Origin: Methylobacterium sp. Leaf118
GTDB lineage: Bacteria; Pseudomonadota; Alphaproteobacteria; Rhizobiales; Beijerinckiaceae
Direction of reading: 5' to 3'
DNA length: 64,000 nucleotides
Assembly: GCF_920984675.1 (NCBI RefSeq)
Contig: NZ_CAKLBV010000007.1
Span: 62,001-126,000, forward strand
How positions within the stretch are numbered: position 1 is the first letter of the stretch; each line of letters begins with the position of its first letter. A model generated the notes under the pieces. The model was not told the DNA's origin, ran no database searches, and saw nothing but the letters and a program-made list of their open reading frames with translations. The position numbers were made by a program, and so were the translations under genes. Below, in pieces: positions 17,396-26,006 of this stretch.

Positions 17396-17899
17396 TCAGC
17401 CGCGCGCCGGCCGGACGAGGCCGGACCGGTGATCCTCCGCGTTCTCGGTCAAGGCGAGCCAGAGGAAGCGGGCCGGATCGACCGGCCCCGGCAGGACGAG
17501 CCGCCCCGGGGGGACCGGACGGAAGCCGAAGCGGCGGTAATAGGGTGCGTCGCCGACCAACGTCACGAGGCCGTGGCCGGTGCGACGGGCCGCCTCCAGG
17601 CTGGCCCCCATCAGAGACGAGCCGATGCCGCGTCCCGAAAAGCTTGGATCGACGGTGAGGGGGCCAAGGACGAGGAGCGGTCCGCCATCGGCCTCCGCCG
17701 GGCCGACCCGCACCGAACCGACCAGATAGGTGCCGACGAGCGCCGTGAAGCACAGGTCGGGCAGGGGCGCCGCCCCCTCGCGCAGGCGATAAGCGGTGCG
17801 GGCGAAGCGGCCCGGCCCGAAGGCGCGGGCGTGCAGCCGCTCGATGGCCGAGCCGTCGTCGGGATGCTCGGGGCGGAGGACGAGGGGGAGGGCGGTCAC
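17396..17899 (-). CDS. GNAT family N-acetyltransferase (YhbS-like)
   Basis: This 167-residue cytoplasmic acetyltransferase has LRPEHPDDGSAIERLHARAF at the N-terminus, the acetyl-CoA-binding motif A (LGPLTVDPSFSGRGIGSSLM, about residues 80-100), and GDAPYYRRFGFRPV, which is typical of the YhbS-like subgroup. The start is GTG at 17899. It lies between the Yej-like permease and the acyl-CoA synthetase, all on the minus strand, with spacings of roughly 85-105 bp. The substrate is unknown. Confidence 0.85.
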   Translation of the reverse strand: MTALPLVLRPEHPDDGSAIERLHARAFGPGRFARTAYRLREGAAPLPDLCFTALVGTYLVGSVRVGPAEADGGPLLVLGPLTVDPSFSGRGIGSSLMGASLEAARRTGHGLVTLVGDAPYYRRFGFRPVPPGRLVLPGPVDPARFLWLALTENAEDHRSGLVRPARG

Positions 17900-17984
17900 G
17901 GAAGCGGAGTCTCGGCGCGGACCCCTGGGCCGATAGCAGCCCGCTCCTCAGCCGGCAAACGACGCCGCCCGCCGGCCCCCGCCA

Positions 17985-19088
17985 TCAGGCCGCGCGGGCG
18001 GAAAAATCGATGCGCGGGTCGATCCAGGTGTAGATCAGGTCGGAGAGCAGGTTCACGGCCAGCCCGAGCAGGGAGAAGATGTAGAGGGTCGCGAACACCA
18101 CCGGATAGTCGCGCCCGACGATCGAGGTGAAGGACAGGAGCCCGAGGCCGTCCAGCGAGAAGATCGTCTCGATCAGCAGCGAGCCGGTGAAGAAGGCGGT
18201 GATGAAGGAGCCGGGAAAGCCCGCGATGACGATCAGCATCGCGTTGCGGAAGACATGGCCGTAGAGGACGCGGCGCTCGGTCAGGCCCTTCATGCGGGCG
18301 GTGAGGACGTATTGCTTGCGGATCTCGTCGAGGAACGAGTTCTTGGTGAGCAGCGTCGAGGTCGCGAAGGCGCCGAGCACCAAAGCGGTCAGCGGCAGGG
18401 TGAGGTGCCACGCGTAGTCGATGGCCTTGCCCCACAGGGAGAGCGACTCGAAGTTTTCCGAGGTGAGGCCCCGGATCGGGAAGATCTGCACGAACGAGCC
18501 GCCCGCGAACAGGATGATGAGCAGGATGCCGAACAGGAAGCTCGGGATCGCGTAGCCGACGATGACCACGCCTGAGGTCCACACATCGAAGCGCGAACCG
18601 TCGGAGACCGCCTTGCGGATTCCCAGCGGGATCGAGATCGCATAGGACAGGAGCGTCATCCACAACCCCAGCGAGATCGAGACCGGCAGCTTCTCCTTGA
18701 TCAGCTGCAGCACGCTCACGTCGCGAAAATAGCTGCGGCCGAAATCGAACCGGACATAGTCCCACAGCATCTTGGCGAAGCGCTCGGGCGCCGGCTTGTC
18801 GAAGCCGAACTGGGCTTCGAGCTTCTTGATGAAGGCGGGGTCCAACCCTTGCGCGCCGCGATATTTGGAGGTCTCGGAGCCCCCGCCGCCGCGGGTAGCG
18901 CCGCCGCCGAGATCGCCCTGGCCGCCGGTGACCCGCGAGAGCGAGCCTTCCTGCTGGCCCTGGAGCTGGGCCAGCACCCGCTCGACCGGTCCGCCGGGGG
19001 CGAACTGGATGATCGCGAAGGTGATCAGCATGATCCCGAAGATGGTCGGGACCATGAGGGCGAGGCGCCGCAGGATGTAGCCGAGCAT
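17985..19088 (-). CDS. yejB: Peptide/microcin C-type ABC transporter permease (YejB-like)
   Basis: This 367-residue permease starts MLGYILRRLALMVPTIFGIM and has the long Gly/Ser-rich periplasmic insert (GGQGDLGGGATRGGGGSETS, about residues 52-75) that marks YejB among oligopeptide permeases. Six membrane segments follow. The EAA-type loop contacting the ATPase reads RKQYVLTARMKGLTERRVLY. It lies 10 bp after two tandem binding-protein genes, so all three form one unit. The next gene downstream is a GNAT protein, not the second permease YejE or the ATPase YejF, so the transporter is incomplete at this locus. Confidence 0.9.
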   Translation of the reverse strand: MLGYILRRLALMVPTIFGIMLITFAIIQFAPGGPVERVLAQLQGQQEGSLSRVTGGQGDLGGGATRGGGGSETSKYRGAQGLDPAFIKKLEAQFGFDKPAPERFAKMLWDYVRFDFGRSYFRDVSVLQLIKEKLPVSISLGLWMTLLSYAISIPLGIRKAVSDGSRFDVWTSGVVIVGYAIPSFLFGILLIILFAGGSFVQIFPIRGLTSENFESLSLWGKAIDYAWHLTLPLTALVLGAFATSTLLTKNSFLDEIRKQYVLTARMKGLTERRVLYGHVFRNAMLIVIAGFPGSFITAFFTGSLLIETIFSLDGLGLLSFTSIVGRDYPVVFATLYIFSLLGLAVNLLSDLIYTWIDPRIDFSARAA

Positions 19089-19098
19089 GGTTGGAGCC

Positions 19099-20982
19099 TC
19101 AGTCTCGGCCGATCCGGCGCGCCTTCTCGGCGTCGTACCACCACAGGTCCGGGGTGCCGAGGCCGTAGGCCGGCGGGGTCGCCGGATGGCCGAACACGTC
19201 CCAGGTCGCGATCCGGTAGCTCGGGGCGTACCACATCGGAATCCAGTAGCGGCCTGCGCGCAGCACGCGGTCCAGGGCCCGGCAGGCGGTTTCCAGCGAC
19301 GCGCGCGAGGTGGCGGTCACGGCTTTCTCGACCAGGGCATCGACCACCGGGCTGTGGATGCCCGCGAGGTTATTGGTCCCGGCCATGGCCGCGGCGGAGG
19401 ATCCGAAGGTGGTGCGCAGTTCCGGCCCCGGGGTCGCCCCCTGCGAGGCGTTGCGGATCACGATGTCGAAATCGAAATCGCGCACGCGCAACTGGTATTG
19501 CGAGGCGTCGACGATGCGCTGCCGCGCCTGGAGACCCAGCCGGGCGAGATTGCGGATGAAGGGCTGGGTGCGGGCTTCCCAGATCGGGTCGTTGTCGAGG
19601 AACTCGAAGGCGATCGGCGCGCCGCTTGGCAGCTTGAACACGCTGCCGTCGCGGGTGCAGCCCGCCTCCTTCAGGAGCGCGTTGGCGCGGCTGAGCAGCG
19701 CCCGGTCCTGGCCCGAGCCGTCGCTCGACGGCATCACCCAGGCCTCGCCGAAGACTTCCGAGGGCAGATGCTCAGGATGGGCGTCGCGCAGGGGTTCGAG
19801 CAGCGCGAGTTCATCCGGGCCCGGCTTTCCCGTCGCCTTGAGGTCCGACCGCTCGAAGAACGAGTCCGTGCGGACATAAGTGTCGAACATCTGGTTGCGG
19901 TTGGTCCAGGCGAAGTCGAAGCACAGCCCGATCGCCTCGCGCACACGCGGGTCCTTGAACACCTCGCGGCGGGTGTTGAACCACCAGCCCTGGATGCTGG
20001 CCGGCGCGTTGTTCGGCAGCGTCACCCGCTTCACCCGGCCCTCGCGCGCCGCCGGGAAATCGTAGCCGTTGGCCCAGATCGAGGAGGTGAACTCTTCCCG
20101 GTAGGTGAACGCCCCGCTCTTGAACGCCTCGAACGCCGCCCGCCGATCGCGGAAATACTCATAGCGGAGCGCATCGAAGTTGTTGCGCCCGACATTCACC
20201 GGGAGTTCCGCCGCCCAGTAATCCGGCACCCGCTCCAGCTCGATGAAGCGGCCGACATCCATCCGCCCGACGCGGTAGGGGCCGGAGCCGAGGGGCGCCT
20301 CCAGCGTCGAGGCCTCGAAATCGCGGCCCTTCCACCACGTCTCGGAGAAGATCGGCAGGCCGGCCACCGTCTGCGGCAGGTCGCGGGCATAGCCCGGCTT
20401 GTAGCGCACCAGTACCACGTCGTCGGCTTCCGCCACCGCATCCTCGAGATCGAGGATTTCCTGCGAAATCGCCGGATGGCCCTTGTCGCGCAGAATCTTG
20501 AGCGAAAAGGCGACGTCGCGCGCGGTGAGCTTCGAGCCGTCGTGGAAATAGGCCTGTGGCCGCAGCCGGAAGCGCTGGGTCAGGCCGTCCGGGCTCGTCT
20601 CCACCGTGCGGGCGATCAGCCCGTAGGCGGCATCCGGCTCGTCGAGGGCGCGCACCATCAGGCTGTCGAAGGTGAAGTTCAGCCCGCCGGCGCCGTTGCC
20701 GCGGAACACGTAAGGGTTGAGTGTATCGAAGGAATCGAAGCCCTGGTTGCCGAAGGTCTGGACGAGCTGGGACGAGAATCGTCCACCCCGCGGGGCCATC
20801 GGGTTCACGTAGTCGAAGTTCGGGAAGTCGGGGCCGTATTTGAGCTCGCCGAAGCTCGACAGTCCGTGGCGGGCCCCGGTGGGCTCGGCGCCCTCGGCGC
20901 GGAGGCGGTGGGGGAAGGCGGCGGCCGCGGCGAGCGCCCCGGTGCCGAGGACGAGCCCGCGGCGCGTCGGGCGGGCGCTCAA
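19099..20982 (-). CDS. Extracellular solute-binding protein family 5, second of a tandem pair (YejA-like)
   Basis: This is a protein of about 627 residues that captures peptides in the periplasm for the adjacent YejB permease. The N-terminus ARPTRRGLVLGTGALAAAAA carries a twin-arginine motif. The SBP_bac_5 body follows with ELKYGPDFPNFDYVNPMAPR and DSLMVRALDEPD. No ATG fits the signal peptide. The TTG at 20980-20982 overlaps the stop of the preceding gene (TTGA), giving coupled translation, and is the most natural start. The protein is paralogous to its upstream neighbour (compare KYGPDFPHFEYVDPKAPVGG), which indicates local duplication. Confidence 0.85.
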   Translation of the reverse strand: MSARPTRRGLVLGTGALAAAAAFPHRLRAEGAEPTGARHGLSSFGELKYGPDFPNFDYVNPMAPRGGRFSSQLVQTFGNQGFDSFDTLNPYVFRGNGAGGLNFTFDSLMVRALDEPDAAYGLIARTVETSPDGLTQRFRLRPQAYFHDGSKLTARDVAFSLKILRDKGHPAISQEILDLEDAVAEADDVVLVRYKPGYARDLPQTVAGLPIFSETWWKGRDFEASTLEAPLGSGPYRVGRMDVGRFIELERVPDYWAAELPVNVGRNNFDALRYEYFRDRRAAFEAFKSGAFTYREEFTSSIWANGYDFPAAREGRVKRVTLPNNAPASIQGWWFNTRREVFKDPRVREAIGLCFDFAWTNRNQMFDTYVRTDSFFERSDLKATGKPGPDELALLEPLRDAHPEHLPSEVFGEAWVMPSSDGSGQDRALLSRANALLKEAGCTRDGSVFKLPSGAPIAFEFLDNDPIWEARTQPFIRNLARLGLQARQRIVDASQYQLRVRDFDFDIVIRNASQGATPGPELRTTFGSSAAAMAGTNNLAGIHSPVVDALVEKAVTATSRASLETACRALDRVLRAGRYWIPMWYAPSYRIATWDVFGHPATPPAYGLGTPDLWWYDAEKARRIGRD

Positions 20983-22877
20983 CGCGGTGCCCCGGTCTTG
21001 GCGGCGCGCGCCTCGTCGTACCACCAGATCGTCGGAAAGCCCGAGGAGCCGTAGCGCGGCAGCACTGCCGGGCGGCCGAAGCGGTTCCAGCGGATCGTTC
21101 GGACGACCGGCGAGGACCATTGCGGCAGGACGTAGTTGTGGGCGAGGAGCGCCCGGTCGAGGGCGCGGGTGGAGGCCACCAGCGTCTCGCGGTCGCTCGC
21201 GAAGATCACCTTCTCGATCAGGGCGTCGATGCCGGCGTCCTGAATGCCGGCGACGTTGCGCGTTCCGGGCTTCTCGGCGGCGGCCGAGCCCCAGTACTCG
21301 CGCTGCTCGTTGCCCGGCGAGAGCGATTCCGGCCAGCTCGTGGTCGTGATGTCGAAGTCGAAGGCGCGCAGGCGGTTCTGGTACTGGGCCTGATCGATCA
21401 CCCGTACGCTGCACTGGATGCCGATGAGCTTGAGCTGCGCCGCGAACGGCAGGATCACCCGCTCGAACACGTTCTGAAATTCCAGGAACTCGACCGTGAA
21501 GGGCTCGCCGGTGGTCTTGTTGACCATCTGCCCGCTCTTGAGCTCGAAGCCGGCCTCCTTGAGGAGGCCGACCGCCTGGCGCAGGTTCGCCCGCACGGCC
21601 TCCGGCGTGTCGTTGACCGGGTTCTTGTAGACCTCGGTGAAGACGCGGGGCGGCAGCTTGTCCTTGACGCTCTCCAGGATCGCCCGCTCGTTGCCCTCGG
21701 GCAGGCCGGAAGAGGCGAGTTCGGAGCCGAAGAAGTAGGAATTGATGCGCTGGTACTGTCCGTAAAACAGCTGCCGGTTCATCTCCTCGAAGTTCATGGC
21801 GAGGTTGAAGGCGCGCCGCACCCGCTCGTCCTTGAACTTGTCCCGGCGCAGGTTGAACGTGAAGGCCTGCATGATCCCGGTGCCGCGGCCCGGGAATTCC
21901 TCCTTGACGAGCCGGCCCTCGCGGACCGCGGGGAAATCGTCGAATTGCGTGGCCCAGTTGCGGGCGACGTTCTCGGTGCGGAAATCGTAGAGGTCGCCCT
22001 TGAGGGCCTCCAGCAGCACCGATCCATCGCGAAAATACTCGAAGCGGATCGTGCCGAAATTGTTGCGTCCGCGGTTCACGGACAGGTCCTCGCCCCAGTA
22101 GTCCGCGACGCGCTCGTAGGTCGCCGACCGGCCTGGATCGAGCTTGACGAGCCGGTAGGGGCCGGAGCCGAGCGGGATCTCCAGCGTCGTCTCGGCGGGG
22201 TTGCGTGGCTTGCCGTCCGCGGTCTGGCCGGTCCACCAGTGCTTCGGCAGCACCTGCATCTGACCCAGCACCTGGGGCAGCTCGCGGTTGCCGGATTCCG
22301 AGAAGCGGAAGGTGATCTCGCGCTCGGAGCCCGGCTCGGCCCCGGTCACGCTGTGGTAATAGGCGGCGTAGAACGGGCTGTTGGCCTTGAGCGTCTCGAA
22401 GGACCAGATCACGTCCTCGACCGTGACGGGCCGGCCGTCGTGCCAGCGGGCGCCGGCCCGGAGGCGGTAGGTCACGGACATCCCGTCGGGGGCGACGCGC
22501 ACCGCCTCGGCGAGCAGGCCGTAGGAGGAGAACGGCTCATCGCCCGAATCCTCCATCAGCGTGTCGTAGATCTGGGTGATCCCGCCTTCGAGGTCGCCCT
22601 TCAGCCCGTTGACGACGACGTTGAGATTGTCGAACCCGCCCTGCGCCCCGAGGCGGACGAGGCCGCCGACCGGGGCCTTCGGGTCGACATACTCGAAATG
22701 GGGGAAGTCGGGCCCGTATTTCGGTTCGCCGAGCAGGGTCAGGGCGTGGCGCCAGCGGTCGGGGGCTGCCTGGGCCGAGGCCTTGGCCGCCGATTCCGCC
22801 GGCTCCTGGGCGGCGGCGGGCCCGCGGAGGCCGAGGGCGGCGAGCGCTCCGGCAAGGAAGCTGCGGCGTGCGATCAC
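20979..22877 (-). CDS. Extracellular solute-binding protein family 5, first of a tandem pair (YejA-like)
   Basis: This is a 632-residue periplasmic binding protein with a twin-arginine signal (ARRSFLAGALAALGL, then PAAAQ). The body has KYGPDFPHFEYVDPKAP, AGARWHDGRPVTVEDVIWSF and the usual C-terminal ALLAHNYVLPQWSS and FPTIWWYDEAR. I prefer GTG at 22877 because it begins the signal peptide and follows ACAGGACA; a start 42 bp further upstream is also open. YejA-type proteins bind oligopeptides and, in enterobacteria, microcin C. It is first in the three-gene unit with the second binding protein and yejB. Confidence 0.87.
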   Translation of the reverse strand: MIARRSFLAGALAALGLRGPAAAQEPAESAAKASAQAAPDRWRHALTLLGEPKYGPDFPHFEYVDPKAPVGGLVRLGAQGGFDNLNVVVNGLKGDLEGGITQIYDTLMEDSGDEPFSSYGLLAEAVRVAPDGMSVTYRLRAGARWHDGRPVTVEDVIWSFETLKANSPFYAAYYHSVTGAEPGSEREITFRFSESGNRELPQVLGQMQVLPKHWWTGQTADGKPRNPAETTLEIPLGSGPYRLVKLDPGRSATYERVADYWGEDLSVNRGRNNFGTIRFEYFRDGSVLLEALKGDLYDFRTENVARNWATQFDDFPAVREGRLVKEEFPGRGTGIMQAFTFNLRRDKFKDERVRRAFNLAMNFEEMNRQLFYGQYQRINSYFFGSELASSGLPEGNERAILESVKDKLPPRVFTEVYKNPVNDTPEAVRANLRQAVGLLKEAGFELKSGQMVNKTTGEPFTVEFLEFQNVFERVILPFAAQLKLIGIQCSVRVIDQAQYQNRLRAFDFDITTTSWPESLSPGNEQREYWGSAAAEKPGTRNVAGIQDAGIDALIEKVIFASDRETLVASTRALDRALLAHNYVLPQWSSPVVRTIRWNRFGRPAVLPRYGSSGFPTIWWYDEARAAKTGAPR

Positions 22878-23037
22878 GGCGTGTCCTGTCACCTGGGCGC
22901 GGTCTCCCGTCTGTCGCACCCGTTCGTCGGAACGGGCGAAAATCCGGGCTCGTTCTAGGACGCCCGGGCCCCCCGCGCCAAGCCGCCGCGAGCGCGCAGC
23001 CTCGCCGGACGCGCCTGTCCGACCGAAAGAGGCCTGT

Positions 23038-23075
23038 CTGTCCGAAAAACGACTGCCTGTCCGAAAAACGACTGC
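23038..23075. repeat. Two perfect 19-bp tandem repeats
   Basis: The unit CTGTCCGAAAAACGACTGC occurs twice head to tail, with a degenerate third copy just before (CTGTCCGACCGAAAGAG near 23018). It lies in the 257-bp gap between the binding-protein operon and the cytochrome c gene. No gene overlaps it. Confidence 0.7.
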
Positions 23076-23081
23076 CCAACG

Positions 23082-23110
23082 AAAAAGGCCGGGCGCTCCG
23101 GCCCGGCCTT
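23082..23110 (-). terminator. Rho-independent terminator of the cytochrome c gene
   Basis: On the minus strand, AAGGCCGGGC and GCCCGGCCTT form a 10-bp stem with a 6-nt loop, followed by TTTTC. It lies 24 bp after the cytochrome c stop codon. This is a textbook intrinsic terminator. Confidence 0.85.
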
Positions 23111-23133
23111 CCTGGTCTCGATGAATCGTCGCC

Positions 23134-24066
23134 TTACGGCTTGGGCGCCTCGGGATCGGCCTTGGCCGGCGCCTCTGTGGCCGCCGGGGCCTCGGGGGAG
23201 GCCGGCGCCTTCTGGGTGTCGACGTCGCCCGACGGCTTGGCCTCCGGCGCCTGGGGCGGCGCGACCTCGTTGCGCTGGGGCTGCACCTCGGGGGCCGGGA
23301 CCGGACGGGCCGTGCCCTTGCCGTCGCCCTCGGCGCCCTGGGGTGCGTTGGTCTCGGGCTTCTTGTCCTTGTCGCCGGTCTGGCTCTCGGGGGCCTTGTC
23401 GGCGGGCTTGCTCTCCGGGGGCTTGCTCTCCGGCGGCTTGGCGGCCGGCTTCTCGCCCTCGGCCTTCTTCTCGGCCTCGGCGGGCTTTTTCTCGCCTTCG
23501 GCGGGCTTGGCCGCCTCGTCCTTCTTCTCGGCGACCGGGAGCGGCTTGGGGCTGTCGGAGAGGGTGCGCAGATAGGCGATCACGTTGGCGCGCTCGGTCG
23601 GCGAGCCGATGCCCGCGAAGGCCATCTTGGTGCCCTTGGCATAGCCCTTCGGGTTCTCGAGGAAGTGATCGAGATCCTCGTAGGTCCAGGTGCCGCCCTT
23701 CTCCTTCAGGCCGGCCGAGTACTCGAAGCCGGCGGCATGCGCCTTCTCCCGCTCGACGACGTCCCACAGGTCCGGGCCGACCTTGTTCGGGCCGCCCTTC
23801 TCGAAGCTGTGGCAGGCGGCGCAGGCCTTGGTGCCGCCCTTGCCCTTGTCGGCGTCGGCGCTGGCGAGCCGCACGGCGACCGGTTCGGCTTTCGGCGCGG
23901 CGGCGGCCGAAGCGGCGGCCTTCGGCTCCGGTTCGGGCAGCGCGTAGCCCGCGCTGCCCGCGGGCTTCGGGTGGTAGATCAGCTCCGCCACGAAACCCGA
24001 CCCGACTGCGAACAGCAGGGCGCCGAGAACTGCGCCGGCGACCTTGTTCAGCTCGAAGGAATCCAT
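23134..24066 (-). CDS. Membrane-anchored class I cytochrome c (CycM-like) with a long charged C-terminal tail
   Basis: This 310-residue protein has an N-terminal uncleaved anchor (about residues 8-30), an Ala/Pro linker and one cytochrome c domain. The haem-binding motif is CAACH (82-86), and the sixth ligand is probably Met148 in GTKMAFAG. This matches CycM/c552-type cytochromes that pass electrons to terminal oxidases. The domain ends near residue 172 and is followed by about 135 residues of low-complexity Lys/Glu/Pro/Ala sequence with repeats such as [11 protein letters not shown]. Standard family members stop near residue 185, so the tail is unusual. The ATG at 24066 starts the anchor. 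It is divergent from kdsB, as in many Rhizobiales. Confidence 0.9.
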   Translation of the reverse strand: MDSFELNKVAGAVLGALLFAVGSGFVAELIYHPKPAGSAGYALPEPEPKAAASAAAAPKAEPVAVRLASADADKGKGGTKACAACHSFEKGGPNKVGPDLWDVVEREKAHAAGFEYSAGLKEKGGTWTYEDLDHFLENPKGYAKGTKMAFAGIGSPTERANVIAYLRTLSDSPKPLPVAEKKDEAAKPAEGEKKPAEAEKKAEGEKPAAKPPESKPPESKPADKAPESQTGDKDKKPETNAPQGAEGDGKGTARPVPAPEVQPQRNEVAPPQAPEAKPSGDVDTQKAPASPEAPAATEAPAKADPEAPKP

Positions 24067-24334
24067 GCTCGACTGCTCCGGCGCGCGGGATGAGGGACCC
24101 GGCGAATGGGGGCCCGACGGGCAAGACGCCGGACTTTGGAAGATTTCGAGGGTGATTAGCCGTTCGGGGCCGATCTTGACAATGGCCCGCGCGCGCAGCG
24201 CGCTGTCGCACGGCCGGTTTTCCCATGGGCTGGTATACCAGCCACGGCGGTCCCCTGCTTTCCCCCCCGCGATGACAAGCCCGGCCGCCGCTGGTAGAGC
24301 CGCCCGCGACGCCGCAAGGTCATCGCCCCACGCC

Positions 24335-25078
24335 ATGTCCGATCCGCTCATTCTGATTCCGGCCCGGCTCGCCGCCACGCGCCTGCCGAACAAGCCGCTC
24401 GCCGACCTCGCGGGTGAGCCGATGATCGTCCATGTCTGGCGACGCGCCGTCGAATCGGGGATCGGCCCCGTCGTGGTCGCGACCGACTCGCCCGAGATCG
24501 TCGACGCCATCGAGTCCCGCGGCGGGCTCGCGGTGATGACCCGGGCCGACCACCCCTCGGGCTCCGACCGCCTCGCCGAGGCGCTGGAGATCATCGATCC
24601 GGAGGGCCATCACGATGTCGTCGTCAACGTGCAGGGCGACCTCCCGACCATCGACCCGGCGATCATCGGCGCGGCGGTGATGCCGCTGGCCGATCCGCAT
24701 GTCGACATCGCCACCCTGGCGGCGGTGATCGAGCGGTCGGAGGAGGCCGACGCCCCGAACGTCGTCAAGATCATCGGTCACACCGTCGGCCCCAATCGCC
24801 TCCGGGCGCTCGCCTTCACGCGCGCCCGGGCGCCCTGGGGGGATGGGCCGCTGTTCCACCATATCGGCCTCTACGCCTATCGCCGGAAGGCGCTCGCGCG
24901 CTTCGTCCGCCTGCCGCAGGGGGAGCTGGAGCGCCGGGAGAAGCTGGAGCAGCTGCGGGCGCTGGAGGCCGGGATGCGCATCGACGCCGCCCTCGTCACC
25001 GACCTGCCCCTCGGCGTCGACACCCCGGCCGACCTGGAACGCGCCCGGGCGCTGCTCGCCACCCGCCGCCTCAACTGA
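24335..25078 (+). CDS. kdsB: 3-deoxy-manno-octulosonate cytidylyltransferase
   Basis: This 247-residue cytoplasmic enzyme activates Kdo with CTP to CMP-Kdo for lipopolysaccharide core synthesis. The nucleotide-binding N-terminus reads [19 protein letters not shown] (residues 6-24). The conserved [28 protein letters not shown] and [14 protein letters not shown] blocks follow in order. The ATG at 24335 begins the nucleotide-binding strand; longer upstream frames would overlap the divergent promoter region. The pheA gene follows after 13 bp, so the two are co-transcribed. Confidence 0.95.
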   Translation: MSDPLILIPARLAATRLPNKPLADLAGEPMIVHVWRRAVESGIGPVVVATDSPEIVDAIESRGGLAVMTRADHPSGSDRLAEALEIIDPEGHHDVVVNVQGDLPTIDPAIIGAAVMPLADPHVDIATLAAVIERSEEADAPNVVKIIGHTVGPNRLRALAFTRARAPWGDGPLFHHIGLYAYRRKALARFVRLPQGELERREKLEQLRALEAGMRIDAALVTDLPLGVDTPADLERARALLATRRLN

Positions 25079-25091
25079 AGCGTCCCGCGCC

Positions 25092-25949
25092 ATGACCGAC
25101 CGCACCATTGCCTATCAGGGCGAGCCCGGAGCCAACTCGCACATCATCTGCGCTCAGGCCTATCCGGACTGGACCTATCTTCCCTGCCCAACCTTCGAGG
25201 ACGCCTTCGCGGCGGTGAACGAAGGCGCGGCCGGCCTCGCCATGATCCCGATCGAGAACTCGATCGCCGGCCGGGTCGCCGACATCCACCACCTGATCCC
25301 GACGGCCCGGCTGCACATCATCGCCGAGCACTTCCTGCCGATCCACTTCCAGCTCATGGTGCTGCCCGGCGCCCCGGCGGAGGGGCTGCGCAGCGCGCAC
25401 AGCCACGTCCACGCCTTGGGCCAGTGCCGCCGCGTCATCCGCCGCCTCGGCCTCAAGGCCGTGGTCGCGGGCGACACCGCGGGCGCGGCCCGCGAGGTGG
25501 CCGAGGCGGGCGATCCGACCCGCGCCGCGCTCGCCCCGGCGCTCGCGGCCGAGGTCTACGGTCTCGACATCCTGGAGCGGGACGTGGAGGACGAGGCCCA
25601 CAACACCACGCGCTTCGTCGTGTTCGCGCCCGAGGCCGTGCCGTCCGATCCCGGCGACGGCGCCCATGTCACGAGCTTCATCTTCCGGGTGCGCAACATC
25701 CCGGCGGCGCTCTACAAGGCGCTTGGCGGCTTCGCCACCAACGGCGTCAACATGTCGAAGCTCGAAAGCTACATGGTCGAGGGCCAGTTCACCGCGACCC
25801 AGTTCTACGCCGAGGTCGACGGCCATCCCGAGGATGACGGCCTGCGTCGCGCCCTCGACGAACTGCGCTACTTCTCCCGCGAGGTGCGCATCATCGGCAC
25901 CTATCCGGCCCATCCCTTCCGCGAGGCGACCCGGCAGGCGGCGGAATAA
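25092..25949 (+). CDS. pheA: Prephenate dehydratase
   Basis: This 285-residue monofunctional prephenate dehydratase converts prephenate to phenylpyruvate in phenylalanine synthesis. It has the periplasmic-binding-like catalytic fold, starting with IAYQGEPGANSHIICAQAYP, then IPIENSIAGRVADIHHLI, the HALGQCR block and the catalytic TTRF motif at residues 172-175. A C-terminal ACT domain (about 195-275) contains ALGGFATNGVNMSKLESYM, the phenylalanine-sensing signature, so feedback inhibition is expected. No chorismate mutase domain is fused. It is downstream of kdsB in one operon. Confidence 0.96.
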   Translation: MTDRTIAYQGEPGANSHIICAQAYPDWTYLPCPTFEDAFAAVNEGAAGLAMIPIENSIAGRVADIHHLIPTARLHIIAEHFLPIHFQLMVLPGAPAEGLRSAHSHVHALGQCRRVIRRLGLKAVVAGDTAGAAREVAEAGDPTRAALAPALAAEVYGLDILERDVEDEAHNTTRFVVFAPEAVPSDPGDGAHVTSFIFRVRNIPAALYKALGGFATNGVNMSKLESYMVEGQFTATQFYAEVDGHPEDDGLRRALDELRYFSREVRIIGTYPAHPFREATRQAAE

Positions 25950-26006
25950 CCGTTCCCGCCTGACATGGTCTAAACCGTCGCCCTCCGTCCTGATCTTCGG
26001 CGAGCG

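Noticed and set aside
19099..22236. A 1045-codon frame suggesting fusion of the two binding proteins
   Set aside because: The first 418 codons are a shadow of the upstream binding protein read in a different frame. The second protein starts at the TTG at 20982.
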